From contig JAHFRA010000010.1 in the NCBI GenBank assembly GCA_023259035.1, forward strand, positions 1 through 64,000: a stretch of 64,000 bases of DNA. The letters are read 5' to 3'. Below, piece by piece: positions 15,816 through 24,305 of this stretch. Below the pieces are notes generated by a model. That model was not told the origin of the DNA. It saw only the letters and a program-made list of their open reading frames with translations, and ran no database searches. Source of the stretch: Gallionella sp. GTDB taxonomy: Bacteria > Pseudomonadota > Gammaproteobacteria > Burkholderiales > Gallionellaceae. How positions within the stretch are numbered: the stretch's first letter is position 1; each line of letters starts with the position of its first letter. Position numbers and translations under genes: made by a program.

Positions 15816-18575
15816 ATGACGAATCACTTCCCATTGCTGCGCCGCCTCTCGATCACCAGCCTGCTGGCGATGCTGGTTACTGCGGCTATCCTGATATTTC
15901 TGTACCGGCAGGATCAAGTCACCGAGCATGAGAATATAGCCGAGCAGGAAAACGAAAAAACCGCGATTCATCTCACCCACCTGCTGGACGACCGGATCAC
16001 TACTCTCATTTCAGCCACAGAAGGACTCGATACCCAGTCCCTGCGGGTGAATCCGAATATCGGTTTATTTGCTACCGCGCTTGAAACGGTCCGTGAGCAC
16101 CATGTCGTCAAACTGAAAATATTCAATCTGTCCGGGATAACGGTCTTCTCGTCGGTTACGGAAGAAATCGGCATGACCAGCAAGCACCCGGATTGGCTGG
16201 CGAAAGCCCTACGCGGTGAAGTGCCGCATAAACTGGAATTTCGTAAAACGTTCATTAGCCCATCCGGCGAGCTGCATGATCGTTACATTGCCAATACCTA
16301 TATGCCGCTGACCCATGCGGGAAAACGTATCGGGGCCATTGAACTCTATGCGGATGCCACCCCGATCATCGAGCGCATTTACTCTAAAACCATTGAGATC
16401 GCCTTGGTGGTGCTCGGTGCCTTTACCGCGCTGTATGCCGCGCTGTTTTTCTCCGTCCGCAGTGCCGATCTGGCCCTTGCCACCGACACCCTTAATTTGA
16501 CGCAAAGCGAGACGCGTCTTCGGGCGACGATCAGCACGGCGCTGGACGCGATAATCAGCATCGATTCGACAAGCCGTCTGATCGACTTCAATCCCGCAGC
16601 GGAAAATGCTTTTGGCTGGAAGAAGGAGGAGGTCATCGGGCAGTCGATGGCCGAATTGCTGATCCCGGAACGCTACCGTGATCGCCACCAACGCGGACTC
16701 GCCCGCTATATACAGACCGGCGAAACTCTTATGCTGAATCGCCGCATCGAGATTACCGCGCTGCGGCGCGATGGCGCGGAATTTCCGGTTGAGCTGACTA
16801 TCTCGCCGATCCGCGAAGATGGCCGCATTATCTTTACAGCCTACATCCGCGACATCACCGAGCGCAAGCAAATCGAGGCGGAGCAGCGCATCGCCGCCGT
16901 TGCCTTCGAATCCCAGGAATGTATTGTTGTCACCGATGCCGCTACCGTGATCTTGCGGGTCAACCGTACCTTTATCGAATCTACCGGTTACACAGCAGAG
17001 GAGGCTATTGGCAAGAAGATGGATTTGCTCAAATCGGATCGCCAGGATGCGGCTTTTTATGATGCGATGTGGGCTTGCATCCGAAGCACCGGGTCATGGC
17101 GGGGCGAAATCTGGAACCGGCGCAAAAACGGCGAAGTGTATCTCGACTGGCTCGTCATTACTGCGGTCAAGGGGACGGATGGGACAATCACCAACTACGT
17201 CGGCACGCTGACCGACATTACCGAACGCAAGGTGGCGGAGAAACAAATCCACAACCTGGCTTTTTATGACACGCTCACCCAATTGCCTAACCGGCGCCTG
17301 TTGGTCGACCGGCTGAATCACGCTCTGGTGTCCAATCTCCGTAACAAGCGGCAAGGCGCGCTGCTGTTCATCGACCTCGACAACTTCAAAATTCTCAACG
17401 ACCTCCATGGGCACGATACCGGCGACCTGCTGCTGATTGAGGCTGCTGCCCGGCTAAAAGCCTGCATCCGGGAAGATGACACCGCCGCGCGACTAGGCGG
17501 AGACGAATTCGTTGTCCTGCTCGAGGATTTGGATCCGGACGAACCGACTGCCGCAACTCAGGCCGAGGCTGTGGGGGAGAAGATACTCCTGGCTTTGGGG
17601 CAGCCCTACCTTCTCGATAGTCATGAATATAACAGCACTGCCAGTATCGGCGCGACACTGCTTCGCGGGCCGTTGAGGACAACCGACGAAATGCTCAGAC
17701 GCGCGGATGTTGGCCTGTACCAAGCCAAGGCGGGCGGCCGCAATACCCTGCGTTTCTTCGATCCCGCCTTGCAGGCATTGGTCAGGGCTCGCGTCGCCCT
17801 GGAGGCTGATCTGCGCCGCGCCGTCTCCTTCAACACCATTTCCGGGCAGGAGCAATTTCTGCTTTACTACCAGCCGCAGGTTGATTCATCGGGCAGGCTG
17901 GTCGGTGCCGAAGCGCTGGTGCGTTGGCAACACTCCGAACGCGGCATGGTGTCCCCGGCCGAATTCATTCCGCTCGCCGAAGAAACCGGGCTGATTCTGC
18001 CGCTGGGTCACTGGGTAATGGCAACCGCCTGCCAACAATTGGCGAGCTGGGCAGCACAGCCGGAAATGGCACACCTCACTGTGGCGGTAAATGTCAGCGC
18101 ACGACAATTCAGCCTGCCAAGCTTTGTTGAGGAGGTGCTGGCATTGGTTGAACACTTCGGAACAAATCCTGAAAAACTCAAACTGGAAATCACCGAAAGT
18201 ATGCTGCTGGATAATGTGGAAGACATCATCGCCAAAATAACCGCGTTAAAAACAAGGGGTATAAATTTTTCACTGGATGATTTCGGCACCGGCTATTCCT
18301 CGCTCTCTTACCTGAAGCGCCTGCCCCTGCACCAATTGAAGATCGACCAGTCCTTCGTGCGCGACGTGTTTACCGATTCCAACGATGCCGCCATTGCCAA
18401 AACCATCATCTTGCTGGCAAAAAGCATGGGGCTGGAGGTCATCGCCGAGGGGGTGGAAACTGAAGCGCAGCGCACGCTTCTAGAGCTGAATGGCTGTCAT
18501 GCTTTTCAAGGATATCTGTTCAGCAAGCCGGTTCCCGTGACCGAATTCGAGAGGCTGGTTACAAAATTTGCATGA
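15816..18575 (+). CDS. Membrane PAS-PAS-GGDEF-EAL c-di-GMP enzyme
   Basis: 919-aa sensor that could make and/or degrade cyclic-di-GMP. Order: membrane helix ~12-32, periplasmic sensor ~33-190, second helix ~193-213, PAS ~230-345 (ISTALDAIISIDS), PAS ~350-475 (ending TLTDITERKVAE), GGDEF domain with an intact G561GDEF565, EAL domain with intact E699AL (VGAEALVRWQH), plus LKLEITESM, DDFGTGYSSLSYLKRLP and IAEGVETEAQ. Both catalytic signatures are intact, so the net activity cannot be predicted. The ATG at 15816 is chosen over an upstream frame that runs into the repeat cluster. Confidence 0.9.
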   Translation: MTNHFPLLRRLSITSLLAMLVTAAILIFLYRQDQVTEHENIAEQENEKTAIHLTHLLDDRITTLISATEGLDTQSLRVNPNIGLFATALETVREHHVVKLKIFNLSGITVFSSVTEEIGMTSKHPDWLAKALRGEVPHKLEFRKTFISPSGELHDRYIANTYMPLTHAGKRIGAIELYADATPIIERIYSKTIEIALVVLGAFTALYAALFFSVRSADLALATDTLNLTQSETRLRATISTALDAIISIDSTSRLIDFNPAAENAFGWKKEEVIGQSMAELLIPERYRDRHQRGLARYIQTGETLMLNRRIEITALRRDGAEFPVELTISPIREDGRIIFTAYIRDITERKQIEAEQRIAAVAFESQECIVVTDAATVILRVNRTFIESTGYTAEEAIGKKMDLLKSDRQDAAFYDAMWACIRSTGSWRGEIWNRRKNGEVYLDWLVITAVKGTDGTITNYVGTLTDITERKVAEKQIHNLAFYDTLTQLPNRRLLVDRLNHALVSNLRNKRQGALLFIDLDNFKILNDLHGHDTGDLLLIEAAARLKACIREDDTAARLGGDEFVVLLEDLDPDEPTAATQAEAVGEKILLALGQPYLLDSHEYNSTASIGATLLRGPLRTTDEMLRRADVGLYQAKAGGRNTLRFFDPALQALVRARVALEADLRRAVSFNTISGQEQFLLYYQPQVDSSGRLVGAEALVRWQHSERGMVSPAEFIPLAEETGLILPLGHWVMATACQQLASWAAQPEMAHLTVAVNVSARQFSLPSFVEEVLALVEHFGTNPEKLKLEITESMLLDNVEDIIAKITALKTRGINFSLDDFGTGYSSLSYLKRLPLHQLKIDQSFVRDVFTDSNDAAIAKTIILLAKSMGLEVIAEGVETEAQRTLLELNGCHAFQGYLFSKPVPVTEFERLVTKFA

Positions 18576-18880
18576 TGCATGCGCGCCTGCCATTCAACCA
18601 TTCAACCGTTGAATTTGCAAAATACATTTCATTATGAAGAACTAACGAAGCTGCCAGGGTTCTTCATCATAAGGGCGCCCATAAGCCCAATGCCGTTATC
18701 TTAGCCGCTCGTGACAACGCGCAGCCAGCGCTAAAGGCATTGTCGAACCACCGGCCGCTTATCTGCGTATTGTTGACCTTTGAAATGAAAATGGAATAAC
18801 ACCGTTCGTCCAAAAAATTTGCCGCGCAACCACAAGCCAAATTCTTTACAATGGCGCGCGATTTACAGGGCAAGCGCGAG
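18576..18880. other. Gene-free interval before mgtE
   Basis: About 300 bp without a gene. Two imperfect hairpins are visible: TTATGAAGAAC with GTTCTTCATCATAA (18632-18672) and CAATGCC with GGCATTG (~18689-18743). TACAAT at 18845-18850 may be a -10 box for mgtE. No known mgtE riboswitch motif recognised. Confidence 0.4.
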
Positions 18881-20335
18881 ATGAGCGACACCGGCAAAGA
18901 ACATCATTACACCGAGAATGTGCAGGATCACCTGAAGCAGGTGGAATCGCTGCTGCAAAAGCACGCGCTGGTGGAAGCTGTGGTACACCGGCAGGAAATA
19001 CCGCGGGAAGACCGCCACGCGCTGGTTGACACTCTGCTGCACAAGCAAAACCTCGCCGAGCTGCGCGAGAAGCTGAGCAGTCTGCACCCTGCCGATATTG
19101 CCTATATCCTGGAAGCGCTGCCCATCGAGCAGCGCCTGCTGGTGTGGGATCTGGTCAAGGCTGACCGCGACGGCGAGATTCTGATCGAGGTTTCCGATGC
19201 GGTGCGCGAATCGCTGATCGCCACCATGAGCCGCGAGGAGTTGCGCGAGGCGGCGGAACAGCTGGACACCGATGAGATCGCCGACCTGGCACCGGATTTG
19301 CCGCAGGCGGTGATGCGCGATGTTTTCAAATCGCTGTCCATCGATGAGCGGGAGCAATTGCGCGCCGCGATGTCGTACCCGGAAGACTCGGTCGGTGCGC
19401 TGATGGATTTCAGCATGATTCAAGTGCGCGAGGATGTCACGCTGGAAACGGTATCGCGCTACCTGCGCCGTTTCGATGAACTCCCCGATCACACCGATCA
19501 GGTGTTTGTGGTAAATCGGGATGACCGCTTTAAGGGCGTGCTGCCGATCAATCTTATCGTTGTCAACGAACCGGAAATGATCGTCGGCAGCCTGATGTTG
19601 GCCGATACCATTACACTGCACCCGGATGACAAGGCTGATCAGGCGGCACAAGCCTTTGAGCGCTACGATCTGGTTTCCGCACCAGTAGTTGATGAGGACG
19701 GCAAGCTGATCGGACGGGTGACGGTGAACGTGGTGCTGGACTTCATCCGCACCGAATCGGAAAGCGATGTGCTGAATCTGGCCGGTTTGCGCGAAGAGGA
19801 AGATATTTTTGCCTCGGTATGGAAAAGCGCGCAAAACCGCTGGGCATGGCTGGCGCTGAATCTTTGTACCGCATTCTTCGCCTCGCGGGTGATCGGCAGC
19901 TTTGAAGGCACGATAGAAAAATTTGTCGCGCTGGCCACGCTGATGCCTATCGTCGCAGGCATTGCCGGCAACTCGGCGAACCAAACCACCACCATCATCA
20001 TTCGCTCGCTGGCGCTCGGACAAATCACTCAGGGCAATGCGCGCAGGCTCATGCTCAAGGAATTGGCGATTGGCGGATTTAATGGTCTGTTGTGGGGTGG
20101 CATTGCCGGATTGTTCGCCTACTTTTTGTATCACAGCATAGCGCTCGGCGTCGTGATGACCGGTGCGATGCTGCTCAACCTGCTGGTGGGTGCATTCGTC
20201 GGCATGTCCATCCCGCTCGTCATGCAAAAAATCGGGCGCGACCCGGCCATCGGCTCCAGCGTGATGATCACCGCCATTACCGACAGTGGCGGATTTTTCA
20301 TCTTCCTGGGATTAGCAACGATTTTCCTGATTTAA
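18881..20335 (+). CDS. mgtE: Magnesium transporter MgtE
   Basis: Mg2+ channel gated by cytosolic Mg2+. 484 aa from MSDTGKEHHY. N domain (~40-160; LHPADIAYILEALP, EQLDTDEIADLAPDLP), two CBS domains (~165-290; DSVGALM, VFVVNRDDRFKGVLPIN, SAPVVDEDGKLIGRVTV), a connecting helix, and five membrane helices including the pore segment (PIVAGIAGNSANQTTTIIIRSLALG) and DPAIGSSVMITAITDSGGFFIFLGLA. An in-frame ATG at 18851 would overlap the likely -10 box, so the later ATG is favoured. Confidence 0.93.
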   Translation: MSDTGKEHHYTENVQDHLKQVESLLQKHALVEAVVHRQEIPREDRHALVDTLLHKQNLAELREKLSSLHPADIAYILEALPIEQRLLVWDLVKADRDGEILIEVSDAVRESLIATMSREELREAAEQLDTDEIADLAPDLPQAVMRDVFKSLSIDEREQLRAAMSYPEDSVGALMDFSMIQVREDVTLETVSRYLRRFDELPDHTDQVFVVNRDDRFKGVLPINLIVVNEPEMIVGSLMLADTITLHPDDKADQAAQAFERYDLVSAPVVDEDGKLIGRVTVNVVLDFIRTESESDVLNLAGLREEEDIFASVWKSAQNRWAWLALNLCTAFFASRVIGSFEGTIEKFVALATLMPIVAGIAGNSANQTTTIIIRSLALGQITQGNARRLMLKELAIGGFNGLLWGGIAGLFAYFLYHSIALGVVMTGAMLLNLLVGAFVGMSIPLVMQKIGRDPAIGSSVMITAITDSGGFFIFLGLATIFLI

Positions 20336-20449
20336 CTTTGGCACCCATTTGATTGTTGGTGCTGCACCGGAGAATAAATAATCCTGGCGGAGCCTGCGCC
20401 GGACGAGCCGGAATGATATTTTTTAATCCCCCGATCCGACATCCTGAAC

Positions 20450-20845
20450 GTGAGCGACACCACTAGTCTTTTATCGCTTTTCCTCAGCAGCTTCCTCGCC
20501 GCCACGTTGCTGCCCGGCGGGTCGGAAGCCGTATTGATCGGCGTGCTCAATGGCTATCCGGAAACGCTCTGGTTTGCACTCCTTCTCGCCACTGTCGGCA
20601 ACACCCTGGGCGGCTTGACGAGCTTCGGCATGGGTTGGCTGCTGCCGCAAACCCAGCAACTCAAACATGTGGAAAAACTGCGCCGCTACGGCACGCCCGC
20701 ACTTTTGCTGGCCTGGGCGCCATTGATAGGGGATGCGCTGTGTCTAGCCGCCGGATGGCTACGCCTCAACCCTTGGCAAGCCGCGCTGTTCATGGCGCTT
20801 GGAAAATTTGCACGCTATTGGGTGATTGCGATGGTCATTGTTTAA
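20450..20845 (+). CDS. yqaA: YqaA-type small membrane protein (DedA/VTT-like)
   Basis: 131 aa, GTG start. Hydrophobic throughout, with LPGGSEAVLIG, ATVGNTLGGLTSFGMGWLLP, a short hydrophilic helix (QQLKHVEKLRRYG) and LLAWAPLIGDALCLAAGWLRL, the pattern of YqaA proteins, which are short relatives of DedA lipid scramblase-like proteins. Function in lipid or small-molecule transport is inferred from the superfamily only. Confidence 0.8.
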   Translation: MSDTTSLLSLFLSSFLAATLLPGGSEAVLIGVLNGYPETLWFALLLATVGNTLGGLTSFGMGWLLPQTQQLKHVEKLRRYGTPALLLAWAPLIGDALCLAAGWLRLNPWQAALFMALGKFARYWVIAMVIV

Positions 20846-20894
20846 TATATTGTTCGATCATTACGAACCCATTGCAGCACTGGCTAGAGGCTGC

Positions 20895-22391
20895 TTACCC
20901 CTGTCTGTCCATCCTGCGATATTGCACCGCCTCGGCGATGTGTTTGGTCGCGATGTTATCCACCCCTTCCAGGTCGGCGATGCTGCGCGCCACTTTGAGC
21001 ACGCGGTGGTAGGCGCGCGCCGAAAGATTGAGGCGGCTGATTGCTTGTTGCAGCAGCGCGACACCCTGCGCATCGGGAGCGCACAGCGCGTCGATTTCGG
21101 TCACCGAGAGCAGCGCGTTGGCTTTGTCCTGGCGCACCAGCTGGCGTTGCCGCGCGATCTCGACGCGTGCCTGCAAATCGGCGCTGGCTTCGCCATCCGC
21201 CTTGTTGATTAGATCGTCATGCGCCACGGCGGGCACCTCGATCTGGATGTCGATGCGGTCCAGCAACGGGCCGGAAATCTTGCTGCGGTAGCGCGCAACC
21301 TGATCCGGCGTGCAGCGGCATTTGCCGCTGTAGTGGCCGAGATAGCCGCACGGGCACGGGTTCATCGCGGCGATCAACTGGAACTGCGCGGGGAAATCGG
21401 CGCGCTTGGCGGCGCGCGAAATGGTGATGCGCCCCGATTCCATCGGCTCGCGCAACACTTCCAGCACGCTGCGCTCGAATTCCGGCAACTCGTCGAGAAA
21501 TAGCACGCCGTGCAACGCCATCGAAATTTCGCCGGGGCGCGGATTGCTGCCGCCGCCGACCAGCGCCACGCCTGATGCGGTGTGGTGCGGCGAGCGGTAG
21601 GGCCGCGTCTTCCATTTCGCCACGTCGAAGTGGCCGTCCAGCGATTGCAGCGCCGCGCTCTGCAACGCTTCGGTCTCGGTCATCTGCGGCAGGATGCCGG
21701 GGAAGCGCGCCGCCAGCATCGACTTGCCGGTGCCCGGCGGGCCGACCATCAGCACACTGTGCCCGCCTGCGGCGGCGATCTCCAGCGCGCGCTTGACTTG
21801 CGCCTGCCCTTTCACTTCGCGCATGTCCGGGTAGTGCGGCACGATCCTGTGCGGCTGGCTGATATGCGGCGCGAGCGCTTCGCGCCCGGCGAGATGCGCG
21901 GCAACCTGCAACAGCGATTGCGCCGGGTACACGGTCGCTTCCTCCACCAGCGCGGCTTCGGCGGCATTCGCCTGCGGCAGGATGAAGGCGCGCCCGCTGC
22001 TGGCGGCGCGGTAAGTCATCGCCAGCGCGCCGCGTATCGGGCGCAGCTCGCCGGTCAGCGCCAGTTCTCCGGCAAATTCATAATCATTCAGGCGGTCGGA
22101 GGGAATCTGTCCGGTCGCGGCGAGGATGCCGAGCGCGATCGGCAAATCGAAACGCCCGCTTTCCTTGGGCAGATCGGCGGGGGCGAGATTGACGGTGATG
22201 CGCCGCGCCGGGAAATCGAACCGGCAATTCTGCAACGCGGCGCGTACCCGATCCTTGCTTTCCTTGACCTCGGTTTCCGGCAAACCGACGATGGTGAAAT
22301 TCGGCAGACCGTTGGCGAGATGCACTTCGACGGTGACCAGAGCCGCCTCCATGCCGGAGAGGGCGCGGCTGTAGAGCACCGCGAGGCTCAT
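20895..22391 (-). CDS. comM: YifB/ComM family AAA+ ATPase
   Basis: 498-aa Mg-chelatase-like AAA+ protein. ComM is known as a hexameric helicase that promotes branch migration during natural transformation. Features: N-terminal Lon-like domain (GLPNFTIVGLPETEVKESKDRVRAAL split over 28-53), Walker A G217PPGTGKS224, Walker B LFLDELPEF, a zinc-like Cys set in MNPCPCGYLGHYSGKCRC, and a C-terminal helical domain (LNLSARAYHRVLKVARSIADL). Its ribosome-binding site AGAGG is supplied by the arm of the adjacent hairpin element. Confidence 0.92.
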   Translation of the reverse strand: MSLAVLYSRALSGMEAALVTVEVHLANGLPNFTIVGLPETEVKESKDRVRAALQNCRFDFPARRITVNLAPADLPKESGRFDLPIALGILAATGQIPSDRLNDYEFAGELALTGELRPIRGALAMTYRAASSGRAFILPQANAAEAALVEEATVYPAQSLLQVAAHLAGREALAPHISQPHRIVPHYPDMREVKGQAQVKRALEIAAAGGHSVLMVGPPGTGKSMLAARFPGILPQMTETEALQSAALQSLDGHFDVAKWKTRPYRSPHHTASGVALVGGGSNPRPGEISMALHGVLFLDELPEFERSVLEVLREPMESGRITISRAAKRADFPAQFQLIAAMNPCPCGYLGHYSGKCRCTPDQVARYRSKISGPLLDRIDIQIEVPAVAHDDLINKADGEASADLQARVEIARQRQLVRQDKANALLSVTEIDALCAPDAQGVALLQQAISRLNLSARAYHRVLKVARSIADLEGVDNIATKHIAEAVQYRRMDRQG

Positions 22392-22393
22392 AT

Positions 22394-22531
22394 GGGCACC
22401 TCTAAAAATCCAGATTTCATCCCAGCTGCTGCGTTGCGGCAGTGGGGTAAGCAGGCAATCCGCGTAGCGGATGCTCGCAAATTTTCTCCACGCCTTGCAT
22501 TTGGGCGAACTCTGGATTTTTAGAGGCGCCC
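22394..22531. repeat. Hairpin element (CAAGGCG/CAACGCAG family), comM copy
   Basis: Arms GGGCACCTCTAAAAATCCAG (22394-22413) and TCTGGATTTTTAGAGGCGCC (22511-22530) pair almost perfectly over 20 bp. The cores CTGCGTTG (22429-22436) and CGCCTTG (22491-22497) match the lipB and ttcA copies. The centre (22445-22481) is a separate hairpin shared with the argB leader. It fills the gap between comM and ubiK. Confidence 0.75.
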
Positions 22532-22537
22532 ATGCAA

Positions 22538-22786
22538 TTACTTCACGGTCGTGTTGCGCTGTGCTTCCAGTGCGGCAACCCGTGCCTCAAGTGCGATAAG
22601 TTGTTCGCGTGTGTGCGCCAATACCTGCGCCTGAACGTCAAACTCTTCACGTGTTACCAGATCAAGTTTAGCAAAACCTTGCATTAGAAGGGCGCGGACA
22701 TTTTTCTCGATGTCCTTGGCCGGGCCGCTGCTCATCACCTCGCTTAATTTGGCGGATAAGTCATCGAAAATCTTTGCGTTAAGCAT
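22538..22786 (-). CDS. ubiK: Ubiquinone biosynthesis accessory factor UbiK (YqiC/BMFP)
   Basis: 82 aa. MLNAKIFDDLSAKLSEVMSS opens an amphipathic helix, followed by a short loop and a C-terminal coiled coil (LVTREEFDVQAQVLAHTREQ LIALEARVAALEAQ). UbiK helps the aerobic ubiquinone hydroxylation complex and binds lipids. The start is fixed by AGGAGG 9 nt before the ATG; a longer upstream frame has no support. Divergent from the nitrogen-regulated block. Confidence 0.88.
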   Translation of the reverse strand: MLNAKIFDDLSAKLSEVMSSGPAKDIEKNVRALLMQGFAKLDLVTREEFDVQAQVLAHTREQLIALEARVAALEAQRNTTVK

Positions 22787-22847
22787 AGTGCTAAACCTCC
22801 TGTGGTTAAACAGTTCTGAAGTGTAGCAACTTACACGCTTGTTCGCC

Positions 22848-22862
22848 GCACCTAATGGGTGC
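22848..22862. promoter_or_regulatory. NtrC-type enhancer site
   Basis: GCAC, six bases, GGTGC matches the NtrC consensus exactly and extends to a 17-bp palindrome (CGCACC-TAATG-GGTGCG). It lies ~100 bp upstream of the sigma-54 promoter, the usual enhancer distance. A weaker second half-site (TGCACC) lies near 22890. Confidence 0.75.
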
Positions 22863-22958
22863 GATGGCAAGCGGGCGCGCACCATGGTCATGCACCAAGT
22901 TGCTCTAAGTATCTTGTGTATTATCTTCAACGCACTGTAATTAAACAATAATTTAAAA

Positions 22959-22974
22959 TGGCACAGATACTGCT
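22959..22974 (+). promoter_or_regulatory. Sigma-54 promoter of torF-glnK-amtB
   Basis: TGGCACAGATACTGCT has GG at -24 and GC at -12 with the required 10-nt spacing. It lies 55 nt before the torF-like gene, with the NtrC site upstream. Confidence 0.75.
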
Positions 22975-23029
22975 GAGCTAAGTATGCAGCTATTGTTATA
23001 CCCACCCAAACTTAAGATGAGTAATCGTG

Positions 23030-23902
23030 ATGAAAACGAACAAAGTGAGTTTCGCCAAAACCAGCAAGGCGGGTTTCAGCGGAGCTAAAAGCAAACTGTT
23101 GAGCTCTTTGATTCTGGTTGCATTGACCGCATCCGGCGCAGCAGTGGCGGCGGATGGGGAAACTACCGAGCACAAGGAAGGCATACATGCCATTCCCGCA
23201 TCCGACCACACCTTTACCGCGAATGCCGGCCTGGCGAGCAATTATGTTTTCCGTGGCATTAGCCAAACCGTGGATAAGCCGGCGTTGCAGGGGGGATTCG
23301 ATTATGCCCACGCGAGCGGCTTTTATGCGGGCATATGGGGTTCCAACGTCAGCTGGATCATCGGCAGCGGCGCGACCGGCGACGCGGGCCTGGAACTGGA
23401 CACGTATGCCGGTTTCAAGAGCAGCTTTGCCGGAGACTTCAGCTATGACGTGGGCTTCGTCCGCTACAACTATCCCGGCAGTTACACGCCGCCCGCCACT
23501 TATGCGAAAGCTGACACCGACGAGGTTTATGGTGCAATAGGTTACAAGTGGCTATCCGCCAAATACTCTCGCGCGCTGGGCCAGTTTCTGACCGTTCCGG
23601 GAGCCAGCGGCACCAGCTACCTCGAAGCCAATGCCAGCTACCCGGTGGGCGACAGCGGCGTCACGCTCGGCGCGCACTATGGCAAGCAAACCTACAAAGG
23701 CGCCTTTGCCGACAGCCTCGCTGCAGCCGGCAACACGGCCACTTATTCCGATTACAAGTTGGGTGTTACCAAGGACTTTAGCGGATATGTGCTTGGCCTG
23801 GCATACAGCAACACCAATGCGCGCAAAGGCGGCTATTACACTTACAACGCAAAGAACTGGGGACGCGATGCTGTCGTGTTGTCTTTGAGCCATTCGTTTT
23901 AA
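23030..23902 (+). CDS. TorF family outer-membrane protein (TIGR02001 type)
   Basis: 290 aa with a long signal peptide (LLSSLILVALTASGAAVA). The mature part begins FTANAGLASNYVFRGISQT, the hallmark of this family, followed by alternating beta strands and ending in LSLSHSF with a terminal Phe as in outer-membrane barrels. The substrate is unknown; placement directly before glnK-amtB behind an NtrC/sigma-54 control region suggests a role in nitrogen-limited growth, perhaps uptake across the outer membrane. The ATG at 23030 is used rather than the GTG one codon earlier. Confidence 0.8.
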   Translation: MKTNKVSFAKTSKAGFSGAKSKLLSSLILVALTASGAAVAADGETTEHKEGIHAIPASDHTFTANAGLASNYVFRGISQTVDKPALQGGFDYAHASGFYAGIWGSNVSWIIGSGATGDAGLELDTYAGFKSSFAGDFSYDVGFVRYNYPGSYTPPATYAKADTDEVYGAIGYKWLSAKYSRALGQFLTVPGASGTSYLEANASYPVGDSGVTLGAHYGKQTYKGAFADSLAAAGNTATYSDYKLGVTKDFSGYVLGLAYSNTNARKGGYYTYNAKNWGRDAVVLSLSHSF

Positions 23903-23934
23903 CAACCATTGGGTGCGATTCGGCACACCCATAA

Positions 23935-24288
<354 letters not shown>

Positions 24289-24305
24289 ACTTCAGGAGAA
24301 AAATC

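Noticed and set aside
18863-20227. 454-aa reverse ORF opposite mgtE
   Set aside because: MgtE has full family motifs on the forward strand; the reverse frame has no ribosome site and shadow-like composition.
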